Assembly: GCA_029465975.1 (NCBI GenBank) | Contig: CM055761.1 | Location: 8,296,529 to 8,360,528, forward strand | Length of the DNA stretch: 64,000 nt | Direction: 5' to 3' | Source of the DNA: Dallia pectoralis | Lineage: Eukaryota; Chordata; Actinopteri; Esociformes; Umbridae | In this document: positions 1 to 14,200 of the stretch, in pieces | Numbering within the stretch: the first letter of the stretch is position 1 | Layout of the letters: each line of letters starts with the position of its first letter | Translations under genes and position numbers: made by a program | The notes under the pieces: generated by a model | Seen by the model: the letters and a program-made list of their open reading frames with translations, nothing else | Databases searched by the model: none | Told to the model about the DNA's origin: nothing

Positions 1-1150
1 TATCTGACCAATCTTGAACTAAGAAAGGACATGGAGACTCCATAATAATGCTGTTCATTATAATCTCAAAGTGCATACACCTGCAGATAGGGTGGTTCAT
101 AAATGCTTTGACTACTCCGTAGTAAAGAAGAAGTTTAGAATATGTTCAATTTAAGCTAATACTACGGGCTAGAGCTTGCCTTAAGATCTGACAGCTGTGC
201 ATACTGTTTGGCCCATAGAACAGAGAAAGAAATGGTCTAAGCAAAGTAATAGTGTGCAGCATTTTTTCTATGGTACTGTGAACTTCATTGTCTAATATAC
301 AAAATTTGCACAGTATGTACTGAAAAGTATTTGCTTCATACCAATCAGCTTGAAGTTAATCTGGACTTTTAAAACACTCATGTTTCAGGTTGGTCTGTAT
401 GACTTTTGTTTGGTTTGGTGAAGCTCTGACCATGTTTGAAAATACCAACCATAAACTATTGACCCGATTTCCAAATGTTGGGTGAATAGCTTAAGGACAG
501 CATATAATGAACATACAAATTAAGTTTATTCAACAAATTCACCTGTTATCGAATGTTTTATGAAAGGTAGCCCTTTGTGACTTAGAGAAAAAAGGATTTC
601 ACTCTCGGATCCTAAAGGACCAAGTCTAGAGTCATTTATCAAGATCTCCTTTACCATTATCTGAAGCAGCGTCTTTCAGTAGTAGTAGTCTTCGTTCGAT
701 AATGTTATGACAACTGTAGAACTCCCATACTACCGATGTGCTCAGAATGTCACTGTGGGACATCACCTCTAGACTCAACTAAGTGAAATAAGTTGCTCTT
801 TTGGTCCCTGGACAATCCTGTTCAAACAAGCCACCCTAGTCAAAAGCGTAAGAGACATCAACCTTGATGTTATTACTCAGAACCTTCCAGTCATACATTC
901 TCTACTTCTCCAGTTTTACTGCGCTTACTTAAGATTACACTGAACCAGTTAGTGACATCAGATTACCTAATTATCATGAGAAGCATTTAAATACGTCTTT
1001 CGAGTCGTGTCTTTTAATGTGCTTCAATATGAACTATGCAATTTTCTTATCACGTTTTATTACAAGAAAATAGTTAAAGCTATGTAAGTCTACCAAACTG
1101 TTGTATAGATATGGCAGGGTTAAATAATAATGTGTTTGTAACAAATACGT
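1..1150. other. Intergenic, nothing recognised
   Basis: AT-rich sequence with no open frame above about 60 codons, no recognisable protein similarity, no tRNA-like boxes and no obvious tandem repeat. I see nothing in it that I can support as a feature. Confidence 0.5.
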
Positions 1151-1159
1151 CGTCCGAGG

Positions 1160-1710
1160 CATGGAGTCAAAGTTACAGCGCGGTGAGCGCTTCTTTATTC
1201 AAAAATAACACGTAGAAACAGGTTCACAGAAGGTAACATAGATCAGCTGTAGGGATAACATCTCGTAGCACAGGGGTCCAGGTGTACAGAGGAAAACAAA
1301 TCCAGATGAGGGACAAAAAATTCAATGGAAGGCGGCATACAGAACTGAGAGGGAGCTGGGTCGGAATCACTGGAACAAACAGAACCTGGAGACAAGGCAG
1401 GTGACAAGGCAGGATCAGAACATCAAAAGCGGAAGCCCAAAACTCAAAAACAAGACAGGAGGACCAAAAAGGATCTGAGTACATGGTCACAAAGTATCTG
1501 GCTCAGTACGTGTATGCCAATACAAACAATACCTCACGAGGGGTGTGTGCAGGGAGGCATTAATCAGGTTGGCTAACGGGACACAGGTGATTCGAATTCG
1601 GGTGATTGGGATCTGTGGTGTGAGTGATGTTCAGGAACAGGATGTTGTGTGGGCGTGTGAGATGGTTGTGAAGGGTTTGATGGTGATGCGGCACTCGCCC
1701 TTACAGTAAA
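1160..1710. repeat. Probable unclassified interspersed repeat
   Basis: This block is less AT-rich than its flanks and reads like a non-coding fish interspersed repeat, with purine-rich, ACAGG-rich text. No reverse transcriptase, transposase or clear terminal repeat is visible. An 88-codon open frame on the minus strand (1224-1490) resembles no protein I recognise and is likely chance. A non-autonomous LTR or DNA element fragment is possible; a repeat-library search would decide. Confidence 0.35.
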
Positions 1711-1814
1711 ATTAATACAGTATTAATACACTCAATAAAATAATGGGCCCGTCATCTGAGTATTCTCATCCAATTTGTTGTGTATTTCTACTCACTAGAC
1801 GTGATTTCTCCCTT

Positions 1815-2570
1815 AATGAATCAGAATCGGGTTTATTTCGCCAAGTATGTTTACACAGACAAGGAATTCGTTCGGACCACTAGCTGCAACATTTAAAGCA
1901 CACGTATAAAAAAGTATACGAACTGAGAAAAGAGAGCACAACAGAAAACACTAACAGTCCTACAGGAGAGACCATACATAGTTGGCATATGTAATGGGTA
2001 AAATAGGATGTGTAATATGTCTGAATAATGCAAAGGAGCAGTGTCTAGGTTCTAGCGGCAGTTTGCATATGTTTTAAATATATTTATATGCAAATTTTGC
2101 AAAAAGGTCAATCTTAAGTTGTGTATATACAGTTGTGCATAAAAAGAGCAATGTCTAGTTTTAGTTCAGGATGTCCATTGAGGTTTTTTGTATGTGTGCC
2201 GAAAGTGTCCAGGGGGGAGATCAATGAGGTGGGGTTGGCTAAGGGCAAGTGTCTAGTGCTAGGGGCATATTCCTTAGCCTTACTGCTGTGGGGAAGAAGC
2301 TGTTTTGGTGGCAAGAGATTTTGGTCTTGATAGACCTCAGCCGTCTGCATTAGGGGAGAGTTTTGAATAGTCCGTTTCCCGGATGGGAGGGGCCGGCCTC
2401 AATCTTTGCTGCCCGTCTCAGTGACCTGACTTTGAACAGTTCTTCGAGGGACGGCAGCTTACATCCAATGGTCCGCTCCGCAGAGCGGATGATGCGTTTC
2501 AGTCTGTCTTTATCCTTGACAGTGGCTGCAGCGTACCAGAGGGTGATGGAGGAGGTCAGGATGAATTCTA
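1815..2570 (-). mobile_element. 3' part of an L2/Rex-type non-LTR retrotransposon (LINE)
   Basis: Read on the minus strand, 2570 down to about 2330 encodes the C-terminal tail typical of teleost L2-like LINE polymerase ORFs: an ITLWYAAATVKDKDRL-like segment, then RIIRSAERTIGCKLPSLEELF, RRAAKI and a PSHPGNGLF block. The rest down to about 1815 is the 3' untranslated part. The reverse transcriptase core is missing, so this is a 5'-truncated copy. It is inactive and lies in intergenic DNA upstream of mrpl55. Clade assignment (L2 versus Rex1) is uncertain. Confidence 0.65.
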
Positions 2571-2579
2571 CTCACCTTC

Positions 2580-4300
2580 CATAGTTACGTCATAAACATG
2601 AGCCATGGCTTTATAAAACAGAACCTGTATCGATGACAACTGAGCAGTTGTACTACTGAACAGTATCACAGAAAGGTTATAAATTAAAATTAGATCAGTG
2701 ATAAGTTACTGTCAGTATAAGGAAATTGATATGCGCTAGCGTAACATAAAAGGCGAACTCTCACTGTGCCAAAGCTGTATGGATGTGTTGAAAGGTTGTG
2801 CTTTACATAAGAATTGGGTGAAGTATGACAGCTTGATGCAATAAGTCCTTTATTGGGAGTGCATATTGAATTATTATAAGGTAGCCCTCTTCTCCAGGTG
2901 AATATTATGTATGTGTAACATCCGCTACTGCATTTATGTTTTATTCCTGGCTAGGTACAAACACAAACCCATGACTGTAAATATGAAAGCATATCATGTA
3001 AAAATACACAGTTCAATTAATTAATTAATTAATTAATCAGCAAAACAAATATCTGACATTTATGCTGTACCTGATATAAACAGGTCAAATCTGAAAATGG
3101 AACAAATGGTGACTATTATGGTTAAGTTGAGTATTAATTTGTTTTTTCTGACTCGCTGTGATAGGAAACAGGATCCCCTTGAAAATAAGCCTCCATCTTG
3201 AACACCCACTTATCCCTGACGTACAATGTAACCTCGTCCATTTTTGTTAATAATTGGTTTCGGATATGAAGAAAAAAATAAGGGTATGTATCAAAGACTT
3301 TGAGGATGTATCTTCAACCAGACTAAAAGGAGAAAAATATAACAAACACACAGAAATGTTTTAACAAACCTGAATCCAATAATGCCTGATACAGTTACAC
3401 AACTTAAGTTGCAGCATTTATATATAATGTATTGCTGTTTTTATATTCCAGTGTAAAAGCTATAGTGCTTCATTGTATATTTGTATTTCTTATTCATTAA
3501 ATGAATGTAGTACTGTGGGTTTTGAAAAACATTGGACACATTGTCGATGAAAACAGGAATTAATTCTCTATTCAGTTACTCAAAAACAATCAAAGTTAAA
3601 TGTAGTTAATGAAATAACATTTTGAGGTGATTTAACCATCTGATTGACATTTTGATAACTCAGGTGTCCTGTTGTAGTCTGCACTCTAGTGGATGATAAC
3701 AGTATTGCATTCCACAATTTTTCACTGTAAATGGAATGGATGTTGTTTGGTTACCCATCCACAAGGTTCTGGGATGATTAAAAAAACGTGAACAGCCTTT
3801 AACCGTTCTGATCAGGGTTGAGCCAAACCTGGGTACATAAATAACATTATTAACTTTCATAATGTGTTGGTTATTTGGAGAAGATCCAATCGCTATTAAT
3901 CTTGTCTTTTTAAATTTTCAAAATCAACAATATAAAAAGGAGAGATGATATACAGAATGTAAAAGTTAAAGTGTATCTAGCAGACATTTCATTAGTGTGC
4001 ACAAATTGCGTGATCGCTGTGGTGAAAGGAAGAACATTTGAGCATGCCTGAGCAAATAGAATAATTCAGACTATGTAAACAGTAAAAATGATCCACTGTG
4101 CAAATTGGGCATGGCAAAAATTAAAATGGGCATGCAAAACCAGACAGTTAGCACGCACAGTGATCAGACAAATGTTCAGGCAGAAGTAGTTTGAAGGCAA
4201 TTGGTGATATTAGGGTTTTAAGTTTTAGTATTTTTTGTAATTCGTATCAGTCATTTTGTTCAATGAAAATGGTTGACGGACACAAAATTCACATCTATAT
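2580..4300. other. Intergenic, AT-rich, no gene seen
   Basis: Only short chance open frames occur. A simple TTAA tract lies at 3016-3037. Otherwise I see no coding exon, RNA gene or classified repeat. Confidence 0.5.
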
Positions 4301-4309
4301 CTTTAGAGG

Positions 4310-4520
4310 TATATATACACTATAGGTCCTAAACGATTTGTACATCCGACCATCAGACCTATATGAGCGTGTTAGGCATCCCATTCAAAAACCATGGGCA
4401 TTAATATGGAGTTGGTCATCCCCATTGCAGCTATTACACCCATCACTGGAACTAAGGGGCCAAGCTCAAACCTTGAAACACAGCCCCAGAGTATTATTCC
4501 TCCACCAAATATTACAGAGA
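4310..4520 (-). mobile_element. Relic of a Tc1-like transposon, internally deleted
   Basis: The text around 4405-4500 (GTTGGTCATCCCCATTGCAG, then a CACTGGAACTAAGGGGCCAAG block and CAGCCCCAGAGTATTATTCC) matches, from memory, the non-coding strand of a common teleost Tc1-like transposase family. Most of the transposase between the two recognisable parts is missing. It is a short dead fragment; the family name cannot be fixed here. Confidence 0.5.
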
Positions 4521-4689
4521 ATTCATACAATACATAGACAATGAAAAACCAAAATGAATTAGTGGAGGAACATTATGAACACTGATGCTTCTTACAGGGG
4601 TACTGCTTGTTAGAATTAAGTAATCAACATACATCTGTGGCATATATAAAAAGGCCAAGTAAATCTGAAAGACGGTATATTTTTGGGTA

Positions 4690-5015
4690 TTCTTCCAAGT
4701 GACAATGCCCCAATCCACAGAGCACAGAGGGTCACTGAATGGTTTGATGAGTAGGACGATGATCTGAATCATATGCTATGGCATTCTCAGTCTCCACCAG
4801 GTCTCAATACAATTAAAACCACAGTCATCAAAACACCATATCAGGGAATACCTTCAGTAGAGTTCCAGAATCTAAGAGAAACCATGCCAACTTGGATACT
4901 TTTTGTTGTTTTGTTCTTTGATTTGTTAACCGTCTATATATTACAGACTGTTCTTTTTCAGACTAAATATTTGTATCCGTTTGAATGTCTAAGCGACAAT
5001 ACTGCATGCAATTGA
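4690..5015 (+). mobile_element. C-terminal relic of a Tc1-like transposase
   Basis: On the plus strand the frame around 4773-4890 reads MLWHSQSPPGLNTIK, followed by a PSVEFQNLRETMP segment. These correspond to the WPSQSPDLNPIEHLW and QFQRLVESMPRR segments at the end of Tc1 transposases. The catalytic Glu position (PIE) is lost (TIK). A fragment of a different copy from the one just upstream. Confidence 0.6.
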
Positions 5016-5277
5016 TCATTTATATTCTCTCTCTAATAAAACTAAATATTGATTTTTTTTTGGGGGGGGGGTAACGTTTTACATTTTGTTGGATTTAAAA
5101 TAACTACGTTATTCTCATAGTAATGAGCATATTACAATGACGACACAGGCAGGAACTATTTACATGACTGTTGTTGCCCTACGACGTTTATGTAGCGGGG
5201 GACGCATGTGACGCATGACCTTCCTGTCGCCCGTTTCCTAATATATGTTCAGTTGAGTAAAAAATATAGTAATCGAA

Positions 5278-6531
5278 ATGGCTTTATTGAAAGCATGGAC
5301 TTCCCAAAGTGTTTTAAAAAGGTAAATACATTGAAGTTACGTGCTAGTTTCAGAGATGTCGGGAAGCAAGTTAGCTATTCAAGCTAGCTAAGTAATCGCT
5401 CTGGTGCGGGTTTATTTTACGTTGGTCTAACTGAAATATACTGGTATTAGTAGTAGTAGTAGTAGTAGTAGTATTTGCAGTAGCGGTAGTGGTGGTGGTG
5501 GTGGTAGTAGTAGTTGTTTTTCAAATAACCATGTATATGCTTGTTTAGTATATTGCCCTGTGCTTCATCAGCATCCGTTTGGGGAAATGTTTAGCATTCT
5601 AACGTTTTTCTGTGCTGTTGTAAACTTGTATCTATATAAACGTACAAACACATTTGGAAAGGGGTGGTCAATGTTTTTTTTAACTATTTAATATTCATTA
5701 GCCGATAGGTCAATTCTCTGAATTTGTTAGATTGCCACTGCAGGTCGTCATTACATCCATGGCCAAGGTCCTTTCTGCTCGGTTACTTATTACGGTTGAA
5801 TGAGCAGCTTTAAGAAGAGTCTTGATGGATCCAAACATTTCACATTATACAATGATGAAACCCACGTTTTCTTTACGATGAGTGTCATGTTCTTACCAAG
5901 TGTCATGTTGTCAAAGTAGAGCAGAGAAGTTAGATTTACTGAAATAGCTAGACTACATTTGTTTCACACTTTCTTAGTTAGGAGATCATTTCTATTTCCT
6001 ATTTGGTTGGTTATTGCAAATGTTTTGTCTTTAGGGGTTTACAAGAGGTGGTTGTTCTGAGGCATTTCCTTCCTGCATCAACCTTCCACACGACTTCCAT
6101 CCAGCACAACTCAAACAGGACATCAATTGCACGATGCAGTCGTCAGAAGTATGAACGACTTTACCCTGTGTTACTTGTGCAACCTGATGGCTCTACAATT
6201 AACATCAGGTACAGGGAGCCCAAGAGGATACTCATGGTAAGAAACCTGGAACTACAAACGACATTGAACGAATGCACAGATTTCCTCTTGATCTGTTTCT
6301 GACATGTCATGAATGCTACATTTGACTGCGATCAGATTCTGCGATGTATTGTGATGACATGGTATTGTATCCGTGTTTCAGATGCCCGTGGATATTACTA
6401 CACTGTCTGAGGAGGACAGGAAAATGAGGATTCGGAAGCGGGATCCCAAGAAGGGAAGTACCACTCGGAGAACGGTGGAATTTGAAGATGATTTTAAAGC
6501 GGACGATTACAGCAAGTTCTGGAAGAAATAG
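5278..6531 (+). CDS. mrpl55: Mitochondrial ribosomal protein L55 (mL55)
   Basis: Component of the large subunit of the mitochondrial ribosome, specific to animals. Three coding exons: 5278-5321, 6035-6236 and 6382-6531, with GT-AG junctions and continuous frame, giving 131 residues against about 128 in mammals. The N-terminus (MALLKAWTSQSVLKR) is basic and lacks acidic residues, as expected for a mitochondrial import signal. The mature part holds the family block RTSIARCSRQKYERLYPVLL, the DGSTINIRYREP segment, and the end DDFKADDYSKFWKK. The start is the only upstream in-frame Met in exon 1. A polyadenylation signal AATAAA lies at 6623-6628. Intron 1 carries a TAG/TGG triplet repeat. Family identity is from recognised similarity; splice sites are read directly. 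Confidence 0.93.
5448..5514. repeat. Triplet microsatellite in mrpl55 intron 1
   Basis: About ten TAG/AGT units, then an interrupted run of GGT units and a further short TAG run. Purely intronic. Confidence 0.85.
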
Positions 6532-6634
6532 TAGTCTGTTGTATTTATCTTTACAATGTATGCATACTCCAAATGTATATGGTATTATTTGTAGGTCGAC
6601 ATCATCTTTTTCCCATATTGGAAATAAATTTGAT

Positions 6635-8225
6635 CAGAATAATAACGTGTTTGATTTTAAATGATGACACGATTTCTTGCCCTGTTTAGTCTATGTACGT
6701 AATGTGACAACAATCCACTCTTTGTTGTAGTTAAGTCAGTCAGCTTCAGTCAATTTGAGACACTGGCAGGCTGATCAGACTGTCTGCCTACTCAAGATGA
6801 TATGATTTCCACATTATTTGGCATTTTCTTATAGATTTCATGGCACAAACATAATGTGTTTGTGTGTGTGTAGCTGCAGTTCACTGAGGTTGTATTGTAC
6901 TTCAATGTCATTCACTGCTAAATTGGACGTGGTAATGATGAGCAAGTAATTTCCCTGGTGGTTCAGGTCACAATATCCTTAATTGTTAGTATTGAGTTCA
7001 ATCTTATTTTCATATTTTCTCATTAGTTTGAGAACCTTTCCTCACTTTGGCAAGTTTGCTTACACAACAAATCAATATCCAATTCTGACATGTTTTTATT
7101 CACGCTCATGGGATTGCAGAGCAATGAACAAGTAGTCATAGGTTACATTTAATAGTCAACATTTAATTTTTGGATATTTTCAGTTTAATTTACATCATAT
7201 AGACATCTGCACATAGCAGTCTGGCATTTTTGGTTATTTGTGGTATTTCAGGATTTTGCAGGCAATTACAAATCTGGTTAAGTTACCTTTTCATTTTGAA
7301 ATGAATTTATTGTTTGCCTAGTTGCATTACATTTCTCACGGTTTTCATTGTGTTGTATGGTAATATCTACATTATGTGATTCAGTCCATGTTGCCCACAG
7401 TGCAGATGAGGTCCCAGAAGAGGACCTGAGAGGATTAGAGCAAACAATCAATTTATTTTGGGAAGTAGAAATGTGCGGAAGTCACTATAATCTCTCAAAT
7501 CTAATGACAAGGGTTTTTCTAAGGTTTGTTCATTTGCAACGTAAGTGGCAGGAGTACACAAATCTGGAGCTGCTGCAATTGGATTTAGCTAACAGGGTCG
7601 GTAAAAAACAAGATTCATCATTAGAAACCAGTTGATTCAGCCCTGTCTCTACACACCTGCCTTCACTTGGGACCATGTCAGAAGTGGCGTTTAAGGAGTC
7701 CCGAGGAGCTGCTCAGGGCGGACGCCAGTATGCCTGAAGATGAAGCAGGCAAGGCTGTAAGGATGGTGTGTAATGGAGGAGGATGGTCAGAATATGTAGT
7801 ATGCGGCAACAACCATTCCTTTAAACCACTGCCAGTAGACTGTCTCTGACACAAAGCACAAGCTGCCTGGTTAAAGGGGAATGTCTCTTCAATTAGATTT
7901 CTCCTCACCTTCTGGTTGTGTTAATAAAGTGCTCTACACTGCCCTGAATACACCCTCTGTGTTTATTCCCTGTGGGGGCCTGTTGCAATTATTGATATAT
8001 GTGACCATGTTAAGAAATTCACAAGAAACCATCTGTAGTACAACAACAGAGAGAAAGAGACTTCTTTTCCAGAGATTTGTCTTTAATTGATCTGTAATCT
8101 CTGAAGCTTTTTCCGGTTTATATGTGACCAATGCATCTGGTTCCTTACTGTCTTGATACCATGATGTTTAATCATTGACTTGCTTCTCGTTAGCCTCAAA
8201 GTTCACACGCTTTTCCCTGTTTTTG
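6635..8225. other. Intergenic between mrpl55 and slc5a9
   Basis: About 1.6 kb between the mrpl55 polyadenylation signal and the slc5a9 start. A 95-codon open frame (7348-7635) and shorter ones near 7667-8090 resemble no family I know and lack supporting neighbours. The slc5a9 promoter and 5' untranslated exon(s) should lie here, but no TATA box or other decisive element is visible. Confidence 0.5.
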
Positions 8226-8230
8226 TCAAA

Positions 8231-11200
8231 ATGACATCAACACCTAGCTATGCGTCAACGACTTCAGTGCCCGAATTACATGAAAAGTTTGCTTTAAAAG
8301 CTGCTGATATTGTTGTAATTGTGGTTTACTTTGCGTTTGTTCTTGTCGTGGGAATATGGGTAAGTACTACATACTATTTTGTCCTGTATACCCCTGATAA
8401 TTGGATGGTTTTATTGTATGAAGACCGTAAGCTATTACTGAATAGAATTGTGCATGCATATGTATAGTCTGTCAATCAGATGTAAATTAATGTATTATTT
8501 CAGTCTTCTGTGAGAGCCAACAGTGGTACTGTGGGTGGATACTTCTTGGCTGGAAGATCTATGACATGGTGGCCTGTAAGTAGTCTCAGGTTGTTATGGA
8601 ATAAAACTAAATGCGTTGAAATTATACAAGTTCACTTGATGTGTCTGCTACAGAATGTTGTGTCTTCAACTGCCTGAATTGTTTTAATGTGCGGTTTGAG
8701 GCGTATTTGTAGATGTTTTGTTTCACTACTTAATTGTATACTAAATCCCTGTGTGGGTTTAAACAAAATGTAAAATTTCAATTAATTTATTTGCATGCGT
8801 TGTCTTTTTGTGTCAGTATTTGGAAACATTTCACAAATCAACAGTAATTTGTTTATTATACCTGTTTCATTGTAAGGTAAGTTAATCAGGAAGAACTGCA
8901 TACATTATGTATGCCAATGGGAAATATATGTTTTGCTTGTGACAAGACAGAATTGTATAAAAATTGAGCCTAGTTGACATTAAAAGACAGCGTATGTTAT
9001 TATAATTTTTAGTTCATCTTCAACAATGATCTCTTCAAAGAAACTAATATTACTAGGGCTTTGCCATGGTGATAAAATCTCCCCAGAAGTCTCATGGGCA
9101 GATTTTTGCATATCTGTTTGTTTTATGTTGTTTTGAAGGGTACTTGATTTAACCTGGTTATGCAGTTCAATAGCTGTGCATAATCTCCTTATTAAAATAT
9201 ACTCTTATATTATTCCCTTAAGCAACTGTTTATTTCTGTGGTCGCAGATTGGGGCCTCTCTGATGTCCAGTAATATTGGCAGTGGTTTGTTCATTGGACT
9301 AGCAGGCACTGGAGCAGCGGGAGGCATTGCTGTTGGAGGGTTTGAATTAAATGTAAGTGATATGCAAAGTGCATAACAAACACACCAGGATAACGGATCA
9401 TGTGAGAATTTCTAGCTATTAAAGTCTGACAACAATAACATCTCAAGATAAAGGGCCTTTATTTCTAGCACATATCCAGAGTTTATGGAATAATAGTATT
9501 TCCCTTTACAGGCGGCTTGGGTGCTTATTGCTCTTGGCTGGATCTTTGTGCCTGTCTATATCTCTGCTGGTGTTGTCACCATGCCGGAGTATCTGAAGAA
9601 GAGGTTTGGGGGACAGCGTATCAGAATCTACTTGAGTGTCCTCTCGCTCATCCTGTATATTTTTACCAAGATATCAGTAAGATGACCATTTTGAAGTAAC
9701 CAGATAATTTACACACGGCACTATGGGGTTTTTGCTAGATGTTCTTTTTCTTATCTCAACGGACAGACAGACATCTTCTCTGGAGCCCTCTTCATTAAAG
9801 TGTCCTTGGGCTGGGATCTCTATCTCTCCACAGTAGTGCTTCTTCTAGTGACTGCCGTTTATACTATAGCTGGTAACTTTTAACTTTTGAACATTTATTT
9901 GTTAAGTCCACATGGTTCTTTGTTACTAATTTGTCCTTTTAACCTAATTTGCTGTTACTGATTCCAGGGGGGCTGACAGCAGTTATCTATACAGATGCCT
10001 TACAGACGGTCATCATGGTCATTGGAGCATTTGTACTCATGTTTATAGGTACAGGTTTTCTTTAAGCGAATCCGTTAATTATATAGAGAGGGCTAAAAAG
10101 TATTAGCAACCATGACATTTTGATTAGTGATTCCTCTTTTTTATAAATGCTTTGGAATACTTATACATTTTTTCTTAATATAATTATTTGTTAATGAAGT
10201 ATGGGCCAAAGTATGTTTCCAGTCGTCTTTTACAAAGTGCCAATGACTAGCTTAGTGGTGGTAATAATGTTGTCTAATGTTTATAGTAAAAAAAGTACTT
10301 GAGACCAAACAATATATTCTATTTCAACATAGTATATACTTAAGAACTGTTACAATATATGTACATCCATAACATTTGTGATTTTTCATGTTAAGTTACT
10401 AGTATAATTTTGTTTCTTTACCAAAACTAGCTTTTGACAAGGTAGGTTGGTATGAAGGTCTGCTGGAGCAATACCAAGAGGCCATACCCACAGTTACTGT
10501 GCCCAACACAACATGCCATCTCCCCCGGTTTGATGCCTTCCACATCTTCAGAGATCCAGTGTCTGGGGACATGCCTTGGCCCGGTCTGCTTTTTGGCCTC
10601 ACTGTCCTGTCCACCTGGGTGTGGTGCACTGACCAGGTATGGCACTGGTTGACTGGCTCTATTGAACAATTGTCAAGCCTAATGTGCCATTTCAACATAT
10701 TATATGTTATATACTGTATATGAGGCATGCAACATTACAAACAACGCTGTTAATAGTTTTCTCACAATGTGTTTGCTAGAATATAGATTTTCGGTTGCGC
10801 ACCCTTGAATACACTCCTCGGGGCAATTGGTAGTGTGTGGCGGTAGTGTGTGGCGGTAGTGTGTGGCGGTAGTGTGTGGCGGAAGTGTGTGGTGGGAGTG
10901 GATGGTGCTTGCTTTAAACTAAATAGAAACCTTGTTCTAATCTCTTTCAGGTCATAGTGCAGAGGTCTCTCTCAGCCAAGAACCTGTCCCATGCCAAAGG
11001 GGGCTCTGTGCTGGGAGGATATCTGAAAGTCTTACCTATGTTCTTTATTGTGATGCCTGGCATGATCAGCAGAGCACTTTACCCTGGTGAGCAGAACATA
11101 CCTGGAAAACACACCTGACTCAACATCAACAGTGAAGAGGCCACTCCGGGATGCTGGTCTTCTAGGCGGAGTTGCAAAGAATCTCTGGCCAATAAAAAAC

Positions 11201-14200
11201 TGTTACGCTGGACAGAGGAAGTACTCTGCCTAGTAGGCCAGCATCCCAGAGTTGCCTCTTTACTGTCGACGTTGAGACTGGGGTATTACAGGTACTATTG
11301 AATAAAGTGAATGAAGTTGGAGTGTAGGAGATTGGTGGTCAAGCTCAACTGGGATTAAAAGCCTAAGTTGTGTCTTTACCAGTGACTTAAGTTGTATAGG
11401 GTCTGCGAATCTGAGTAGGTAAACGGTTCCAGAGGATGGGGGCAAAAATAGACTGACAAACTGACAATTTCAGGCCATTTTGTGCTTGTAATAGAACTTA
11501 TTAATGCTGATGCAACAGATACTGAATTAATCCCAAGTTGTATTGCTTCTTTTATCAGCACAACAGTTATCAGCGGAGCTAACATATTTGCAAAAGAGGT
11601 TTCTAATGATCAACTTGGATTAGCAAATACACTGTGTCATTGAAACACAGGAATGCTGGTTGCTGATAATCCGTGTCGCCATGTAGATGCTCTATTTTTC
11701 TGCTGTTTCCAGTTACAATAGTCATTTACAACATTAACAATGTCTTCACTGTACTTCTAATTAAGATTTAATTCAAATCACCAAAAATGCAGGACATTTC
11801 TAAGTGATCGTAACCTTTTGAACAGTTATACATATGTATTCTCCAATTCCAATTTTGTGATGCAAATTCGCGGTTAGGCCCTTGCCATGTCCCAAAACCT
11901 CCACAAAAGAATTCCAAGTCAAAGTATGCATTGTCAGCATGTCTATGTTTCTTGTCATCATGCTCACTCAACCAGGAAACGAATGCACTGGAAGCGGATG
12001 CATTCAAAGGCCATCAATCATGATTGAGTTTGTAGGAGTCCGGCCCTGTCTGAAATCCATCATTTCTCCCCTGGCAGTGCTCCAGTTTGTAACGCTGTGT
12101 GCCGGACTCTTACTGCTGATATGCCGGAAGATCAATACTATTTCAATGTCCTAATGCATACAGAATAATTTCTCTTTATGCTTGCAGATGAGGTTGGCTG
12201 TGTGGACCCGACTGAGTGCCAAAGAATCTGTGGGGCCGACGTTGGGTGTTCCAATATAGCCTACCCCAAACTAGTGGTAGAACTCATGCCTGTAGGTAAG
12301 ACATTTAAACACATGACTACATTGAAATCTATTTCATCAAAGGTAAAATATATATTTCGTCAAGGAAACTCTAACGTAACTTTATGAAAATGTTTGTAAA
12401 TCTCTCTTTAATCTGATATGTCTTTGTCTTTTCTAGGCTTGCGGGGTTTGATGATTGCCGTAATGATGGCTGCCCTCATGTCCTCCCTCACCTCCATCTT
12501 CAACAGCAGCAGCACCCTGTTTACGATGGACATTTGGCAGAGGCTCCGGCCACAGGCCTCTGAGCCAGAACTCATGATAGTCGGCAGGTAGGTTTAGCCG
12601 CTCCGTTTAATAAATGTACATGAAACACTAACATAACTATTTCAGGTATTTAAATCCTGGCCAAGAAGTATTTAGAATTTCCTGGTCTTAAGAACTTTAT
12701 TCATATTTATTCATTATTCAGGTTTTCAGAACCAGGTCAAGAAGTCCATAGAACTTCCAGATCATAAGAACTTAATTCAATAGGTCTATAGAACCTTTGC
12801 AGGTCTCTAGACCCTGGCTAAGTTGTCTTTAGAAATCCCAGGCCTTTATGTATACATTACAGGTTTTCATTTATGCCATGTATTAGAATAAAACAAAAAC
12901 ATAAAATGGTCAAGATTTAAGAACCCGAGTGCCCTGCTCTGTTCTCTTGATCTTGGTTAACATTCTAGCAGCAGCATTCTGAATGAGCTGCAGCTGTTTT
13001 ACAGTCTTTTTGGGAAGTCCAGTTAAGAGCCCATTACAATAGTCAACCCTACTGGAGATAAATGCATGGATAAGCCTCTCTTGGTCTTTTTTTGACACCT
13101 GGCTATATTTTAACATGATAGAATGCTATTTTGGTGACCGCTTTGATTTGACTGGTGAACTTGAGATCAAAGTCTATCATTACAACTAGATTACGCACTT
13201 TTTTTGGGCTCGAGACTCCAGTTCTTCCTTAAGTTATTCTATTTTTGGTGCCAAACACAATTATCTCTGTTTTATATTGGTTTAATTGTAGACACTTTTG
13301 GTTCATCCAGGCATGTATGTGCTCTATACAGTCACATAGTGAATCTAATGAGCTGCAGCCAGATGGTTCGAGAGCCATATATATTTGAGTATCATCTGCA
13401 TAACCATGGTAGATAATGTTGTTGTTCTGTAAAACTTTGCACAGAGGTAGCATATAGATATTGAACAGAAGTGGTCTGAGAATTGATCCCTGGGGAATTC
13501 CACATGACATAGCCACCTTATTAGATTCATTAGCGACAAAGTAACTCCACCCATCTAAATAAGACCTGAAACAATGAAGGACTTTCCCGGAGAGTCCTAC
13601 CCAATTTTCCAGCCAGTCCAGAAGTGTTATATGATCTACAGTGTTAAATGCAGCACTGAGATCGAATAGAACCTAAACTATATCTAATAGAACCAAAAGA
13701 TACAGTGCATTTACAGAAATCTATCAAGAGTTATAATAGGATCGATGTTAGCACCAAACTAGAAGCTGCTCTTATATTTGGTTGTGGGAGATATTTTATG
13801 GAAATTGTGGTATAAAACATATTGGAGGAGATGGTTGATGTTTTAATATAAGGATGTTAAGCAGAATCATTTCAACTTGGAGGAGTTGGTATCTCAGTGG
13901 TAGAGTGCATGCTCTGTATGTATGATGTCCTGGGTTCCTATTGGAGGAGTTGGTATCTCAGTGGTAGAGTGCATGCTCTGTATGTATGATGTCCTGGGTT
14001 CCTATTGGAGGAGTTGGTATCTCAGTGGTAGAGTGCATGCTCTGTATGTATGATGTCCTGGGTTCCTATTGGAGGAGTTGGTATCTCAGTGGTAGAGTGC
14101 ATGCTCTGTATGTATGATGTCCTGGGTTCCTATTGGAGGAGTTGGTATCTCAGTGGTAGAGTGCATGCTCTGTATGTATGATGTCCTGGGTTCCTATTGG

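Noticed and set aside
7348..7635. 95-codon plus-strand open frame between mrpl55 and slc5a9
   Set aside because: No recognisable similarity or splice context; treated as chance.
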